DNA of 64,000 nucleotides from Leptolyngbyaceae cyanobacterium JSC-12 (GCA_000309945.1 CM001633.1:2878199-2942198), one strand, 5' to 3'; numbered from the stretch's first letter, positions 33,745-43,390 are shown. The notes: generated by a model from the sequence alone, not told the origin. Numbers and translations are program-made.

Positions 33745-35265
33745 TCAAATATTAAGGAGGTTTGTCAGCAGGGAGGGAGCAGGCAAAATAATCAACAGCA
33801 AAATTGCTAACGATACAATCCCCCAAAGGTCCCGACGGTTATCCAACTCAGTCACATCGTTGAGGGCGGGTTCATCGTTGGCGGGCATGAGGAAGAGAAT
33901 GATTGCCCACAGCATTAAATAACGCTGGGCGAAGGAGAGAAGCAGGAGCAGGAGACGGGCAAACTGCCCCACCATTGCACCTGCCCGTTGCCCCAACATG
34001 GCATGAACAATGTGCCCACCATCAAGTTGTCCCACAGGCATCAGGTTAAAAGCTGTCACGACTAGCCCCAGCGAACTGGCAACGGCAACCGGATGCATTT
34101 TGATTGCGGTTTCTGCCGTAAGGACGCTGCCTAACATAAGTTTGCTGAGGAGGGTGAGCAGCAGGGAAAATTTGGGATCAAATGCCTGAAAGTTGAAAGG
34201 TTGAGGATTTTGCGGCATGGGCACGACTTCCGAGTGCGCTAGTCCCCAAATCAATAATGGCAGGGCAATGATGAAGCCCACCATTGGACCAGCAATACCA
34301 ACATCAAACAGTGCTCGCCGATTGGGGATGGGCGATCGCAGCTGAATGAATGCGCCAAAGGTGCCAAACGGAAACCAGGGCAATGGCAACACGGGGATGA
34401 AGTAAGGCAGGGTGGCACGAATGTTGTAACGGCGAGCAGTCAGGTAGTGGGCTAATTCATGAGCACCCAGAATTAACAACAGTGACAGGGCATAGGGCAA
34501 TCCTTGCACCAGCACATCGAAGGAAACTTGTGCAGATTCGTCAGTGGAACCGAGCCTGCCAGCAATCTGTAACCAAGCAAAACAGGTCGTAAAGAATGTA
34601 ATGATTAATAACGTAATTGCCAGAATGGGGCGCGTCACGGTGTCTCTGGCTGCCTGTCCAGGAGATTGTTTGGAATAGGGATTAGCCACTAAGGCAAAGA
34701 AGGGTTTGCCATTTGTGCCTTCTTGAAAGACAACGAGAAAGCGATCGCCAAATTGTTCTTCCACATTTTCGCGAACGGTCTGGTACGCTACTTCCGGCTT
34801 ACTACGTAACTGCCCCCGACAGATTACTGCTTGCGGACGATATTCAATATTTTGCAGATAGTAAATTGACCAGGGAAAACAGGTTTGCAAAGAGCGTTCT
34901 TCAGACTGATCAATTGGCTTCAAGACGGACATTTCGTTGGGCGCTTCTGAATTCTCGTGCCGAGACAGAGTGGTTTCTTGTCCATCAGAGGCACCTGGAT
35001 TAGGCGATGACACACGCCCCCATTGAATTAGAAACCAATACAAAAGTAAGCAGACTACCAACGGAATAATCACCAAGTAAGATGGAGGAGCTTTGCGACC
35101 TCCATTTGCTAGTGCCCATCCACTCCAGATAAAGGCAGGCATCATAGCGACCACCCACAGTAGCCAGATTGGTGTTCGCGTTACAGTGGAGACTCGCTGC
35201 ACAATAAAGTATGTGGTCAGTCCCAGTAAAAGCAGCAAAAATGGCAGCAAAAATAGGGGATACAT
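33745..35265 (-). CDS. Site-2-type membrane metalloprotease (M50 family)
   Basis: 506 aa from ATG 35265; a TTG nine codons earlier is less likely. Two N-terminal membrane segments, a soluble region rich in polar residues (about 85-215), then the protease core: HELAH at about 269-273 (zinc ligands and catalytic Glu), and FNLMPVGQLDGGHI, which carries the third ligand Asp, followed by the last helices. This layout is that of chloroplast EGY-like S2P homologues, which suit oxygenic phototrophs. Substrate unknown; members of this class cleave membrane anti-sigma factors or affect thylakoid development. It is divergent from the next gene. Confidence 0.9.
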   Translation of the reverse strand: MYPLFLLPFLLLLLGLTTYFIVQRVSTVTRTPIWLLWVVAMMPAFIWSGWALANGGRKAPPSYLVIIPLVVCLLLYWFLIQWGRVSSPNPGASDGQETTLSRHENSEAPNEMSVLKPIDQSEERSLQTCFPWSIYYLQNIEYRPQAVICRGQLRSKPEVAYQTVRENVEEQFGDRFLVVFQEGTNGKPFFALVANPYSKQSPGQAARDTVTRPILAITLLIITFFTTCFAWLQIAGRLGSTDESAQVSFDVLVQGLPYALSLLLILGAHELAHYLTARRYNIRATLPYFIPVLPLPWFPFGTFGAFIQLRSPIPNRRALFDVGIAGPMVGFIIALPLLIWGLAHSEVVPMPQNPQPFNFQAFDPKFSLLLTLLSKLMLGSVLTAETAIKMHPVAVASSLGLVVTAFNLMPVGQLDGGHIVHAMLGQRAGAMVGQFARLLLLLLSFAQRYLMLWAIILFLMPANDEPALNDVTELDNRRDLWGIVSLAILLLIILPAPSLLTNLLNI

Positions 35266-35434
35266 GTGCCGTGTCTTTAGTAGGTCTTGCAAGTGGAATC
35301 CTTCTTGATTAAGAATGACCCACTACAGGCTCTGAACTCAATCAGTTTAAGTTCCATTCACCGGAAAGTGCCGAAATTGTTTAAGACTTGTTGGGTTTTT
35401 CCAGTAAGTTCTCGATTGTTGTTACACCTTCTTG

Positions 35435-36166
35435 ATGAAATCAACCTTGTCTACGTCTCAATCCCTTGCTCGTCTTTCTAAACCACCCAGGCTCATCCTC
35501 AGCGAAATAGGAGCCAGTGCCGCCCCTCACCACCCCGCGATCTACGCCTTTCCACCTAACCGCGATACGCTCGGTGGCACTGCCTATTTTATTGTAGAAA
35601 GTTCAGCGTCAGGAAGCGTCAATATTCTGGTGGATTGTCCTGCCTGGAACGAAACTTGCCAGGCATTCTTGCAACAACATGGCGGAGTGCAATGGCTGTT
35701 TCTCACCCATCGCAACAGCATTGGTCAAGCTCAAACTGTTCAACAAATCTTTGATTGCAACATCGTGATGCAGGAGCAGGAAGCTTATTTACTACCAGGG
35801 TCGAAGGTGACAACTTTTCACCATACCTTGACGCTCACTCCCCAAACCCGCGCCATCTGGACTCCTGGACACTCACCTGGATCTTCCTGTTTATATCACA
35901 GTGGTTTTGGCGGTGTTCTATTTACTGGAAGGCACTTGCTTCCAACTCCTCAAGGTGTATTAAGTCCAATCCGTATCCCTAAAACCTTCCACTGGCAGCG
36001 ACAACTCAACAGTGTGCAAAAACTCATTGATGAATTCAGTCCAGATACGTTGAATATCATCTGTCCAGGAGCCAATTTGGGCTTTTTGCGTGGTCAGCTT
36101 GCCCTGGAACAGGGTTACGACCGCATCAAAAACGCATTAGCAACCCAGACTGCTGGTGAAAAATAG
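35435..36166 (+). CDS. Metallo-beta-lactamase-fold protein with altered metal site
   Basis: 243 aa from ATG 35435. The MBL fold is recognisable by GGTAYFIVE, a strand ending WLFLTHRNSIGQA, WTPGHSPGSSC and GVLFTGRHLL. However, the key HxHxDH motif is replaced: only the first His of THRNSIG remains, and the aspartate expected in FTGD is Arg. This variant (THR..IG) recurs in cyanobacterial homologues, as far as I recall, so it may be a stable branch with an altered or missing metal site, not a decaying gene. Function unknown. It is divergent from the S2P protease. Confidence 0.8.
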   Translation: MKSTLSTSQSLARLSKPPRLILSEIGASAAPHHPAIYAFPPNRDTLGGTAYFIVESSASGSVNILVDCPAWNETCQAFLQQHGGVQWLFLTHRNSIGQAQTVQQIFDCNIVMQEQEAYLLPGSKVTTFHHTLTLTPQTRAIWTPGHSPGSSCLYHSGFGGVLFTGRHLLPTPQGVLSPIRIPKTFHWQRQLNSVQKLIDEFSPDTLNIICPGANLGFLRGQLALEQGYDRIKNALATQTAGEK

Positions 36167-36202
36167 TTCTTATCGAATATCCAACGCACTGTAGCTGTTG
36201 AG

Positions 36203-37129
36203 TTACCCAAAGATGTTGAGGTTGAGCGATCGTGTCAGTTTTTCTAGCAAAAATAATCCTGCTATGGAGTTGCCAGTATCATCCAGGGCAGGGCTGTAGC
36301 AGGCGATCGCCCCGTAGCGAGGCACGACTGCTAGCAGCGCCCCACTCACACCTGATTTGGCAGGTAATCCGATTTGAACAGCAAACTGTCCAGACGCTTC
36401 ATACAACCCGCAGGTGAGCATCAAGGCATTGACAGTCCGCTGATTCACGACTGAGATTTTTTCGTGGGGAGATGCCAGCAATAACCCAAGGCGCGCCAGA
36501 TCATCAACAGTCCCCGATAAGCAGCAGATCTGATTGTAAGTATCAAGTGCAACTTCAATAGCATCCAAATATCCTGCTGCCGCCAGCATCTGGGCGATCG
36601 CCCGATTGGTTTCGTTGCCCACTGACCGCACGGATGCCAGCATTGCCTCATCTAAGTGCAACTGGGCCCCTGAACGCACATTTAGCCAGTCAGATAATGC
36701 TCGGCAACGACGTTCACCTGTTTCTCCAGGTAAGCGCCCTGCAAGCGCGATCGCCCCACTATTAATCATGGGGTTACGGGGAAAACCCTGATCAGCAGCA
36801 AGTTGCTCAATCGAATGAAAGGGTTGATCAGAGGGCAACATACCAACAGTCGAAAAAACTACCTCGCTGCCAAACTGCTCCAACAGAAACAGCACCACAA
36901 ATGGCTTAATCACACTCATAAGGGCAAATGAGCGATCTGTATCTCCAACCTGAATCTGTCGGCCATCTGCAAGCCGAAACTGCATCGCTAACCATTGACG
37001 ATCAGCAATTCCTAAACGAGGAATGTAAGCTGGAATCCGTCCGGCGATTGCTCTAGCTCTTGCCTCGTCCAACCAAAACTCTAACGTTGCCGGGGTCAAG
37101 CTGTCAGTTGATAAAGGAAACCCTTGCAA
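36203..37129 (-). CDS. glsA: Glutaminase A
   Basis: 308 aa. It hydrolyses glutamine to glutamate and ammonia. It has the serine-hydrolase-like SxxK motif (Ser72-Val-Ile-Lys75), the NPMINSGAI block, GNETNRAIAQML, and GLPAKSGVSGALLAV near the C-terminus. The start is a TTG at 37129, well supported by AGGAG six bases upstream, and no ATG fits the family N-terminus. It lies 33 bases behind ccmK4 on the same strand, so it may be read through from the shell-gene transcript. No ANK or STAS extension is present. Confidence 0.92.
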   Translation of the reverse strand: MQGFPLSTDSLTPATLEFWLDEARARAIAGRIPAYIPRLGIADRQWLAMQFRLADGRQIQVGDTDRSFALMSVIKPFVVLFLLEQFGSEVVFSTVGMLPSDQPFHSIEQLAADQGFPRNPMINSGAIALAGRLPGETGERRCRALSDWLNVRSGAQLHLDEAMLASVRSVGNETNRAIAQMLAAAGYLDAIEVALDTYNQICCLSGTVDDLARLGLLLASPHEKISVVNQRTVNALMLTCGLYEASGQFAVQIGLPAKSGVSGALLAVVPRYGAIACYSPALDDTGNSIAGLFLLEKLTRSLNLNIFG

Positions 37130-37162
37130 CGCCTACTCCTCAATGGCAAATCATCTCAGTCC

Positions 37163-37522
37163 TTACTGCCCTGGTGCCCCATTCGGAGCGCCTAGCAGTG
37201 GCCGCCCTTCTACTGCCATGCGAAATCGCTCAACATCGTCATTAAAGCCAATCGGCAGCACAACTTCCACGTTTTCATGGGGATTCGGGATAATAACCCA
37301 GGTTTCTACCGTACCACCCTCAACTTTACTGGCAGCATCTACACCTGCTTCTACTGCTCGCTTCACCTCCGAAACGTCGCCCCGGATGTTGACCGTAAAC
37401 CGGGCGCTCCCTGCCCGAATGTAACCAACCAACGTAATTCGCCCCGCTTTCACCATTGCATCAGCAGCAGCGAGTACAGCAGGAAAACCTTTTGTTTCAA
37501 TTGATCCAACCGCTTGCGGCAT
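37163..37522 (-). CDS. ccmK4: Carboxysome shell protein CcmK4-like
   Basis: 119 aa, one BMC domain that forms hexameric tiles of the beta-carboxysome facet. The N-terminal VGSIETKGFPAVLAAADAMV, the RAGSARFTVNIRGDVSEV strand and ETWVIIPNPHENVEVVLP match CcmK4 more than CcmK1/K2. The usual C-terminal tail follows (GRPLLGAPNGAPGQ). It lies 96 bases downstream of ccmK3 on the same strand, the arrangement known as the satellite ccmK3-ccmK4 locus, away from the main ccm cluster. CcmK3 and CcmK4 are thought to form mixed hexamers that tune shell permeability. Confidence 0.93.
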   Translation of the reverse strand: MPQAVGSIETKGFPAVLAAADAMVKAGRITLVGYIRAGSARFTVNIRGDVSEVKRAVEAGVDAASKVEGGTVETWVIIPNPHENVEVVLPIGFNDDVERFRMAVEGRPLLGAPNGAPGQ

Positions 37523-37618
37523 TACAAGTCTCCCAATCCAATCAACTTTAGTGTAAACGTCAAAATCAACCTTTCTACAGGTACCGTTTGTGCTCTGTCA
37601 AAAATTTCCCGATTTTTG

Positions 37619-37930
37619 CTATACCCGGAACCGCTCTACTCTCGCAGTGAAGTCGATAGGCATAACACTTTCAACGTTCTCAGGTGGGTTAGGAACGATG
37701 TAGTGCGACACTAATCGCCCAGTCGGTGGAGTTGCATCTGCAGCGGCTTTGCCTGCTTCCACTGCCCGTCGAACTTCAGCGGTGCGCCCGCGAACAGCAA
37801 CCAAAAACTCAGCTCGCTCTGCCAAGCCAAAATACACCAGCGTCACATTGCCACATTTGACCATTGCATCTGCGGCTGCCAACACAGGAGGAAACCCATC
37901 TGTTTGAATCACTCCAACCGCAAGCGGCAT
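37619..37930 (-). CDS. ccmK3: Carboxysome shell protein CcmK3-like
   Basis: 103 aa, one BMC domain. The ERAEFLVAVRGRTAEV and VSHYIVPNPPENVESVMP segments match CcmK3, which differs from CcmK2/K4 in the residues that line the central pore (here around LVYFGLAE). CcmK3 is reported not to form homohexamers alone and instead to combine with CcmK4. It is first in the short operon ccmK3-ccmK4. An AT-rich inverted repeat (CAAAAAT/ATTTTTG, 37599-37618) immediately follows its stop and could dampen read-through. Confidence 0.92.
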   Translation of the reverse strand: MPLAVGVIQTDGFPPVLAAADAMVKCGNVTLVYFGLAERAEFLVAVRGRTAEVRRAVEAGKAAADATPPTGRLVSHYIVPNPPENVESVMPIDFTARVERFRV

Positions 37931-38070
37931 CTAACTCTCCTAAAAACGCTCAAAGATATAGCCTTCATTCTAAGTGGCTTCTTGACCGTTTGGAATGAAT
38001 TTCTGTACGGCTTCAGCTTTGGGAATTTTGCTTAATAATTTGACACATATTGCAATGGGGGTGAAGCAGA

Positions 38071-39009
38071 TCAGGCAATCCGTTGGGCTGCGGCCATTTC
38101 AGGCTGAGGGGTTGATGAATCATACAGGATTCGTTCAGACGCGATCGCGTACCCCTCACCCAACCATACAAGAGAGGCTTGCTGCACCTGCCCCTGATAC
38201 AAGTAAACCAGAGAAAAATTGCGTTGACGGGTAGGAGTATGCACAATGCGGGGTACGCTGGCAGCGTTTAAGTAGAGTGTTTCTGCATCTGTTGCAATTG
38301 GAGTCCGGAGGTATTGTTTGGTGTGGCGCAGGGTGTGGTGCATGTGCCCAAATGCAACTAGAGGAATCGTTTTGCCTCGTTGCCGAATTGCTGCGATCGC
38401 GGCTGCCATATCTGGATCACCATGGTCTCCACCCAGCGGTTGCCAATCTTTGCCACAAGGGTCTTCGGGGCGATCGCCTAATCCAAATGGTCCACAATGT
38501 CCTAATAAAATCAGCCTGTTGTGAGCAGCCTGCTCCGCTGCATGGACAATACGAGCAGTTGATTCAGCAAAACTCGATACACCATAACGTTTCTGGTAAA
38601 ACTCAGTATGTTTCCACTCGGAGCCACCCCAGCTAAACGGACGAGCACCCACTACGGAAACCCCAAGCTCCAGAAAATCTAAATAGCTGTATCCTACATG
38701 GGTATCACCCAACAACTCTAGCTGCTGCTGAAAGCGATCGTTTTGCGTGCGATCATATGGACACTTCTTGCGTCCCCAATCAGTTGCGGTATACCAGGCA
38801 TCATGATTACCCAGGATGACAGCTTTGGGCAAGTCTAACGCAGCGATCGCCCGCACCACATCGATTGATTCATTACCTAAATCTCCCACAAACAGCACTA
38901 GATCAACTCCCAGGTGGCATAGCGCTTCACCGTCTTCCACCTCCCATTGATCATGCACATCGCCCACTACTGCAATTTTGATCACCCGATCTGCCGCTAC
39001 CTGTGTCAT
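38071..39009 (-). CDS. TIGR04168-type metallophosphoesterase
   Basis: 312 aa from ATG 39009, chosen because GGAGG lies nine bases upstream; ATG 39039 has no such site. The calcineurin-like core is complete: GDVHDQW, FVGDLGNE, LGNHDAW, LGHCGPFGLGD and FGHMHHTL supply the two-metal site. Members occur in cyanobacteria and plants and have no firm substrate, though phosphodiester or sugar-phosphate hydrolysis is expected. It lies 140 bases upstream of ccmK3 on the same strand; a functional link with carboxysomes is not supported beyond proximity. Confidence 0.9.
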   Translation of the reverse strand: MTQVAADRVIKIAVVGDVHDQWEVEDGEALCHLGVDLVLFVGDLGNESIDVVRAIAALDLPKAVILGNHDAWYTATDWGRKKCPYDRTQNDRFQQQLELLGDTHVGYSYLDFLELGVSVVGARPFSWGGSEWKHTEFYQKRYGVSSFAESTARIVHAAEQAAHNRLILLGHCGPFGLGDRPEDPCGKDWQPLGGDHGDPDMAAAIAAIRQRGKTIPLVAFGHMHHTLRHTKQYLRTPIATDAETLYLNAASVPRIVHTPTRQRNFSLVYLYQGQVQQASLVWLGEGYAIASERILYDSSTPQPEMAAAQRIA

Positions 39010-39213
39010 CCCGCCATACCTCCATACTGCTTCCAGCATAGAGGTTACCGCTTAGAACTTAAACCTGGGGTAGGACAGAAGTTGACTATTCCCTACAATC
39101 AATGTCTCTAGAGTTATCAGATTCACGTCAGCATCACTTTAGAGCATATCCCTCAGACACTTGAAGTTTTCCCTTAAAGCATCTACAGAACCAGAAATAG
39201 AACTAGAAGTAGC

Positions 39214-39570
39214 TTAGTTCGCGCCAATCTGCTTTAGAACAATTTCCCTGGCTCTTTCAGACAGTTTTTCTAAACAGACCTGGCGAGCATCATCAATCAA
39301 TCCCTCTTTTTGCATCAGTTCAACCATTGTTTGGAATAAAATCGCCTCAACTTCTGTTGCCCGATTGGAGAGCCATTGGTGGGTTTCGGTATCAGTCGGA
39401 AATTGTTCAATACAGCTAGTGGTGTATTCCCGAAAAACACGCACTTGACGTAAGAGCCTAGCAATATAAGCTGGACACTCACAAGCAATTACCTGGGCGG
39501 CTCTACAAATCTCGACTAGATTCTCATCGGTCAATTCTGTCAGTTGAATAACACGATCGCTACCTGCCAT
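39214..39570 (-). CDS. Conserved cyanobacterial helical protein
   Basis: 118 aa, soluble, predicted all-helical. It has a Cys pair region (ACECPAYIARLLRQVRVF) and an acidic/aromatic centre (EYTTSCIEQFPTDTETHQWL). The repeated-turn content is low and no catalytic pattern appears. I have seen the CPAYIARLLRQVR block in unannotated cyanobacterial proteins but cannot name a family with certainty. Isolated on the minus strand. Confidence 0.7.
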   Translation of the reverse strand: MAGSDRVIQLTELTDENLVEICRAAQVIACECPAYIARLLRQVRVFREYTTSCIEQFPTDTETHQWLSNRATEVEAILFQTMVELMQKEGLIDDARQVCLEKLSERAREIVLKQIGAN

Positions 39571-39757
39571 CTTGACTCCACTTCAACCACAGCATAAGGT
39601 GCTACTAGCAAACCGTCTTCCTCTGTTGTAACAGAAATTACCACTTCCTCCTACTTGACATTTGGCTGTTGTAACCTAATATTTGGCTGTTGCAATCCGA
39701 TACCGTTTTGTGTATCGATTAGCTTGTTTAAGCAATATCCCTATTGAGATTTGCAGC

Positions 39758-40753
39758 GTGAAAGCCATTCTAATGACCGCAATAGGTACTCCTGATGTTC
39801 TGCAACTGGCAGATGTTGCGCCCCCTATGCAACCAACCGCAACAGAGCTAGCCATACGACTCAAAGCGGCTGGGGTCAACCCAATCGATACAAAATTACG
39901 ACAACGCGGCACGTTTTATCCTGATAAGATGCCTGCAATTTTAGGCTGTGATGGAGCAGGCATTGTAGAAGCCGTTGGTAACGCAGTGCAGCGGTTTCGT
40001 CCTGGTGATGAAGTCTACTTTTGCAACGGTGGCTTGGGCGATCGCCCAGGCACCTATGCAGAGTATGCGATCGTCGATGAACGGTTTGTCGCCCGCAAAC
40101 CACGCACCCTCAGTTTTGCAGTCGCCGCCGCTGCGCCATTGGTGCTGATCACAGCCTGGGAAGCCCTATACGATCGCGCTCGATTGCAACCTGGGCAACG
40201 AGTACTGATCCACGCCGGTGCAGGAGGCGTTGGGCACGTCGCTGTGCAGTTAGCACGTCTACAGGGAGCCAGCGTGGCAACAACCGTGAGCACAGGCATT
40301 AAAGCCGAGTTTGTTCGACAACTCGGTGCCGAGTGCATCATTCCCTACCGAGACACTGATTTTGTGGAAGCAACTTTAGCCTGGACCAATGGACAAGGAG
40401 TCGATGTGGCGTTTGACACAGTCGGTGGCTCGACCTTTGGCAAAAGCTTTGAGGCAGTGCAAATTTATGGTGATGTTGTGACGATTTTGGAGCCAGACGC
40501 TTCAACTAACTGGAAAATTGCTCGCACCCGCAACCAACGAATCAGCTTCGAGCTAATGCTAACTCCAATGCTGAAAGGTCTAGTGGATGATCAAATTGCC
40601 CAAGCCAAAATTTTGGAACAGTGTGCTCGGCTGATTGATGAGGGCAAGTTGCAGATTCGGTGCGATCGCACTTTTCCACTGGCACAGGCAGCCGCAGCCC
40701 ATCGCCTTCTCGAAACTGGAGGATTCTGTGGCAAACTGGCGTTAGAAATTTAA
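39758..40753 (+). CDS. Zinc-independent MDR oxidoreductase (quinone oxidoreductase-like)
   Basis: 331 aa from a GTG at 39758 (MKAILMTAIGTPDVLQL), which suits the family N-terminus and has GAGA eight bases upstream. The frame is open 25 codons further back, without matching homologues. MDR fold: GroES-like N-terminus with AAGVNPIDTKLRQRG, GCDGAGIVEAVG, and a Rossmann domain HAGAGGVGHVAVQLARLQGA that binds NADPH. The catalytic zinc ligands of true alcohol dehydrogenases are missing, so a quinone or enone reductase is likely. Upstream, ATTTGGCTGTTG occurs twice (about 39659 and 39681). Confidence 0.9.
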   Translation: MKAILMTAIGTPDVLQLADVAPPMQPTATELAIRLKAAGVNPIDTKLRQRGTFYPDKMPAILGCDGAGIVEAVGNAVQRFRPGDEVYFCNGGLGDRPGTYAEYAIVDERFVARKPRTLSFAVAAAAPLVLITAWEALYDRARLQPGQRVLIHAGAGGVGHVAVQLARLQGASVATTVSTGIKAEFVRQLGAECIIPYRDTDFVEATLAWTNGQGVDVAFDTVGGSTFGKSFEAVQIYGDVVTILEPDASTNWKIARTRNQRISFELMLTPMLKGLVDDQIAQAKILEQCARLIDEGKLQIRCDRTFPLAQAAAAHRLLETGGFCGKLALEI

Positions 40754-40892
40754 CCCCAACACTACGGCTTGCTCTACCTTGATGTCTTCAGGATTGGATG
40801 CCAGCCTACAAGAGCACAGGATAAAGTTCCAGACTGGTAAGGATGGCGGCTGCCGCCGCTCATTACTATCTCGTTAGCTCTGCCCGTAGATG

Positions 40893-41777
40893 TTAAATGA
40901 TGTTGGAAATGTAATCGACAACAACGTAGCGCACCTGATCTAATAACACTAGATTGGAACCGACAACCACTAAATCATATTGGGTTGGCAAATTGATGTA
41001 AGTGTTCACCTGTTTCGGCAATTTCACTATTTTCTTGGCGATGCCAGGAGGTAACCCTTTACCACGCAAGAGTTGCTTTTGAACACCAGGTGGCAGCGAT
41101 CGCGTCTGGCTAATGATTTGAGTCCGGAGTGAATCACTCAGCAGGTAGTTGCAACCACAATTGCCACGCAATAAGTCAACCAATACTGTACGTTGATTGG
41201 ATGTAAAACTTTGAATTTGAGTCTGTCGAACATTGCGAATTGCCCCATTGTAGACAACAACAACCCGTGGGGTGTTCTTGTAGACTGTCACTACACTCTC
41301 AGTAGTCATGACAGTGGAGCCAGGACGCCCGCCTAAGAACGTAAAGGTCCAGGAATCTCCATTATCCACATAGGGACATTGAGCTGCAGGACCATGCATG
41401 GAAGCTTCGGCACGATAATATTTCAGTCCTCCATTTGCTGCCTCTGCAGCTTGGCGAGCCAGGTTTTTCGCCCGGTTTAGATCCAAATGCACAATTTGAA
41501 CTTCTCGAGTTTCGCGAACATCTTTCTTATGCCCCTGTTTACGCTCCTTCTTATCATTATCATCCCGACTAGCGATAAGCCAGCTTTGCTGAACCATGTT
41601 ATTAAGCAGGCTAGGTGATGGTTGAGTTTGACCAATGAACTGGTTATTCACGCTGCTAGACTGAGGTGCAAAGGTAGACGCTGTAGCAAGGGTAGGCGTG
41701 ATTGCCAGAATTGCAAATCCGGTAGCAGTTAAAACACGTTTGTGTAAAAGGGTGAACACAGGTGAACGTGACAACAT
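40893..41777 (-). CDS. Exported CigR/RcnB-like protein
   Basis: 294 aa from ATG 41777, supported by GGAGG five bases upstream (the ATG four codons before is not). It has a signal peptide (HKRVLTATGFAILAITPTLATASTFA). The centre has a conserved soluble domain with two Cys (CGCN). The C-terminal 75 residues show the CigR/RcnB pattern: SLPPGVQKQLLRGKGLPPGIAKKI and then YDLVVVGSNLVLLDQVRYVVVDYI. Known members bind metals or act in stress; here the location is periplasmic and the role unknown. A perfect inverted repeat GGCGGC-T-GCCGCC (40845-40857) lies between this gene and the convergent oxidoreductase. Confidence 0.8.
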   Translation of the reverse strand: MLSRSPVFTLLHKRVLTATGFAILAITPTLATASTFAPQSSSVNNQFIGQTQPSPSLLNNMVQQSWLIASRDDNDKKERKQGHKKDVRETREVQIVHLDLNRAKNLARQAAEAANGGLKYYRAEASMHGPAAQCPYVDNGDSWTFTFLGGRPGSTVMTTESVVTVYKNTPRVVVVYNGAIRNVRQTQIQSFTSNQRTVLVDLLRGNCGCNYLLSDSLRTQIISQTRSLPPGVQKQLLRGKGLPPGIAKKIVKLPKQVNTYINLPTQYDLVVVGSNLVLLDQVRYVVVDYISNII

Positions 41778-41973
41778 CCTCTCCTCCATTAGAAACCGTG
41801 TAATGTCCCTTGCAAATTGTGCAAGTTAAAATACAGGAGTTTTGATAGCAGTGTCAGGTTCCTTTTAAGACAGCGGTTCGCAATTTCTTCACACATATAA
41901 AGCAGACGATGAAAGCTCTGGGGATATACTTGTCGCAGTTGCGCGTTCACCCTTGCGATTAGTAACACGCACT

Positions 41974-43218
41974 CTAGACCTTTTCTTTTGCGGCTGGCAC
42001 TAACCGAGTGCGGCTTAAGCTTTGATCTAACTCTCGCAGTAATGCAAAGTCTTCATCTGGTAAAGGCTGACTTTCTGGACAAACTTTATCTACCTGCTCA
42101 TCCAGTTTCTCCAGGAAAGAGAAGGCTTGGCGAAACTGAAGTGGACTGGCATCAATGGGCGCATCCAGATGGCAGGGAATAATCCGATGGAAATCCCAAC
42201 TGGCAACATCATTTGCCCAATCAATGGTTTCTTGAGGAGCACGATTCAAAATCAGAGTTTGCAGAATTGGTGCAACAAATAATCGTCCATTTCCGTGCAG
42301 TGCCTCGAACGATCGCTGCCATTTTTCATTCCATTTGAATGGGAACCAGCCAAAGTAAGCTCGTTTGGAGCGATCAGGCGCTTTGAACGCATCGCGAATC
42401 GATTGCCAGGTTTTCACAGGTTCTAGCGCACTGGGGCGAAAGAAAAATGCAAATAAGGTCATCCGGTGCCAGCCCTTGCGGCGATTCTCAGCCGTATTTT
42501 CTACCCTATCAAAGGCACTGTCTTTGGCATGAAACAGCAGTGGATAGGGATCAAGCTGAATAATCTCAGGTGGATTGTCTGGGACGGAAACAATAGAGTC
42601 GGTGACCAGCAAGGTCCGCGATCGCGGGTGATACAGTGCCACCTCAGCAAATTTCCCTAGTCCCAGGTCAATCGGTCCTAAAATGGCATACTCAAACTCA
42701 TCGCCAAACGGAGCATTGCAACTGTATTCTGGCAAAATCTGGGTTCGCTCTATGGGAAAGCCCAGCCAACTCAGCGGCAAATTGAGCGGAAAGCTCCATT
42801 GTCCTGGTGCGATGAATACTTGAGCCGTGGGAAAATAGCGAGCAAACGGACCAACGAACACTTTATGCTCTAAGCCTGAAACTGTTGGCAAGATGATGTA
42901 TTTGACCTCGCCATGTTGTTCCACTAACTCATTCACGAGTTGCAAACATTCAGCCGTTGGAGCGACAGGCGCATACACTAACAATCCGCCTGCTGCCAGC
43001 TTTACTATGGTCATCCGAATTGGCACCACCACATAGAGAATGCCCTGCATCTGGTCAAATGTCCAAATAGTGTCTTTGACCACTTCTTGCCGCAGTGTGC
43101 GACGTTTGTTGTAGGGATATAAGGGAACTAAATACCAGAACTGCCAAAACCAGTCTCTTGTTCGGCTAATTACTGCTCCTGGGGGATGATTGTGTTGTTG
43201 CGTTCTGAGGAATCCCAT
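41974..43218 (-). CDS. DUF4336 domain-containing protein
   Basis: 414 aa. The MBL-like DUF4336 segment covers about residues 50-290: VPIRMTIVKLAAGGLLVYAPVAPT, IILPTVSGLEHKVFVGPFARYFP, VALYHPRSRTLLVTDSIV. The hydrolase metal motif is replaced (LPTVSGLEHK), so enzyme activity is doubtful although the fold is likely. The C-terminal part has RSKRAYFGWFPFKW and HRIIPCHLDAPI, typical of the long cyanobacterial and plant members. No partner is nearby. Soluble, cytoplasmic by absence of signals. Confidence 0.88.
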   Translation of the reverse strand: MGFLRTQQHNHPPGAVISRTRDWFWQFWYLVPLYPYNKRRTLRQEVVKDTIWTFDQMQGILYVVVPIRMTIVKLAAGGLLVYAPVAPTAECLQLVNELVEQHGEVKYIILPTVSGLEHKVFVGPFARYFPTAQVFIAPGQWSFPLNLPLSWLGFPIERTQILPEYSCNAPFGDEFEYAILGPIDLGLGKFAEVALYHPRSRTLLVTDSIVSVPDNPPEIIQLDPYPLLFHAKDSAFDRVENTAENRRKGWHRMTLFAFFFRPSALEPVKTWQSIRDAFKAPDRSKRAYFGWFPFKWNEKWQRSFEALHGNGRLFVAPILQTLILNRAPQETIDWANDVASWDFHRIIPCHLDAPIDASPLQFRQAFSFLEKLDEQVDKVCPESQPLPDEDFALLRELDQSLSRTRLVPAAKEKV

Positions 43219-43390
43219 TCGTCGTCACTATGCGATCGCTCACCGTTAATCTTTCATGCTAAACCACGTCCAACTCGAAAACTAGAGTTTTCCTTCAGAG
43301 AAACCTATGGATTTGGACGTAGATCAGGTTTAACGCACAATACAGTTGATTCCAAGTCACTTTTTCACAGAGCAGCAGAGAATGCCAACC

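Noticed and set aside
40845-40857. Perfect GGCGGC-T-GCCGCC repeat as terminator
   Set aside because: Only a 6-bp stem with a one-base loop and no T-run on either side; mentioned only as an inverted repeat.
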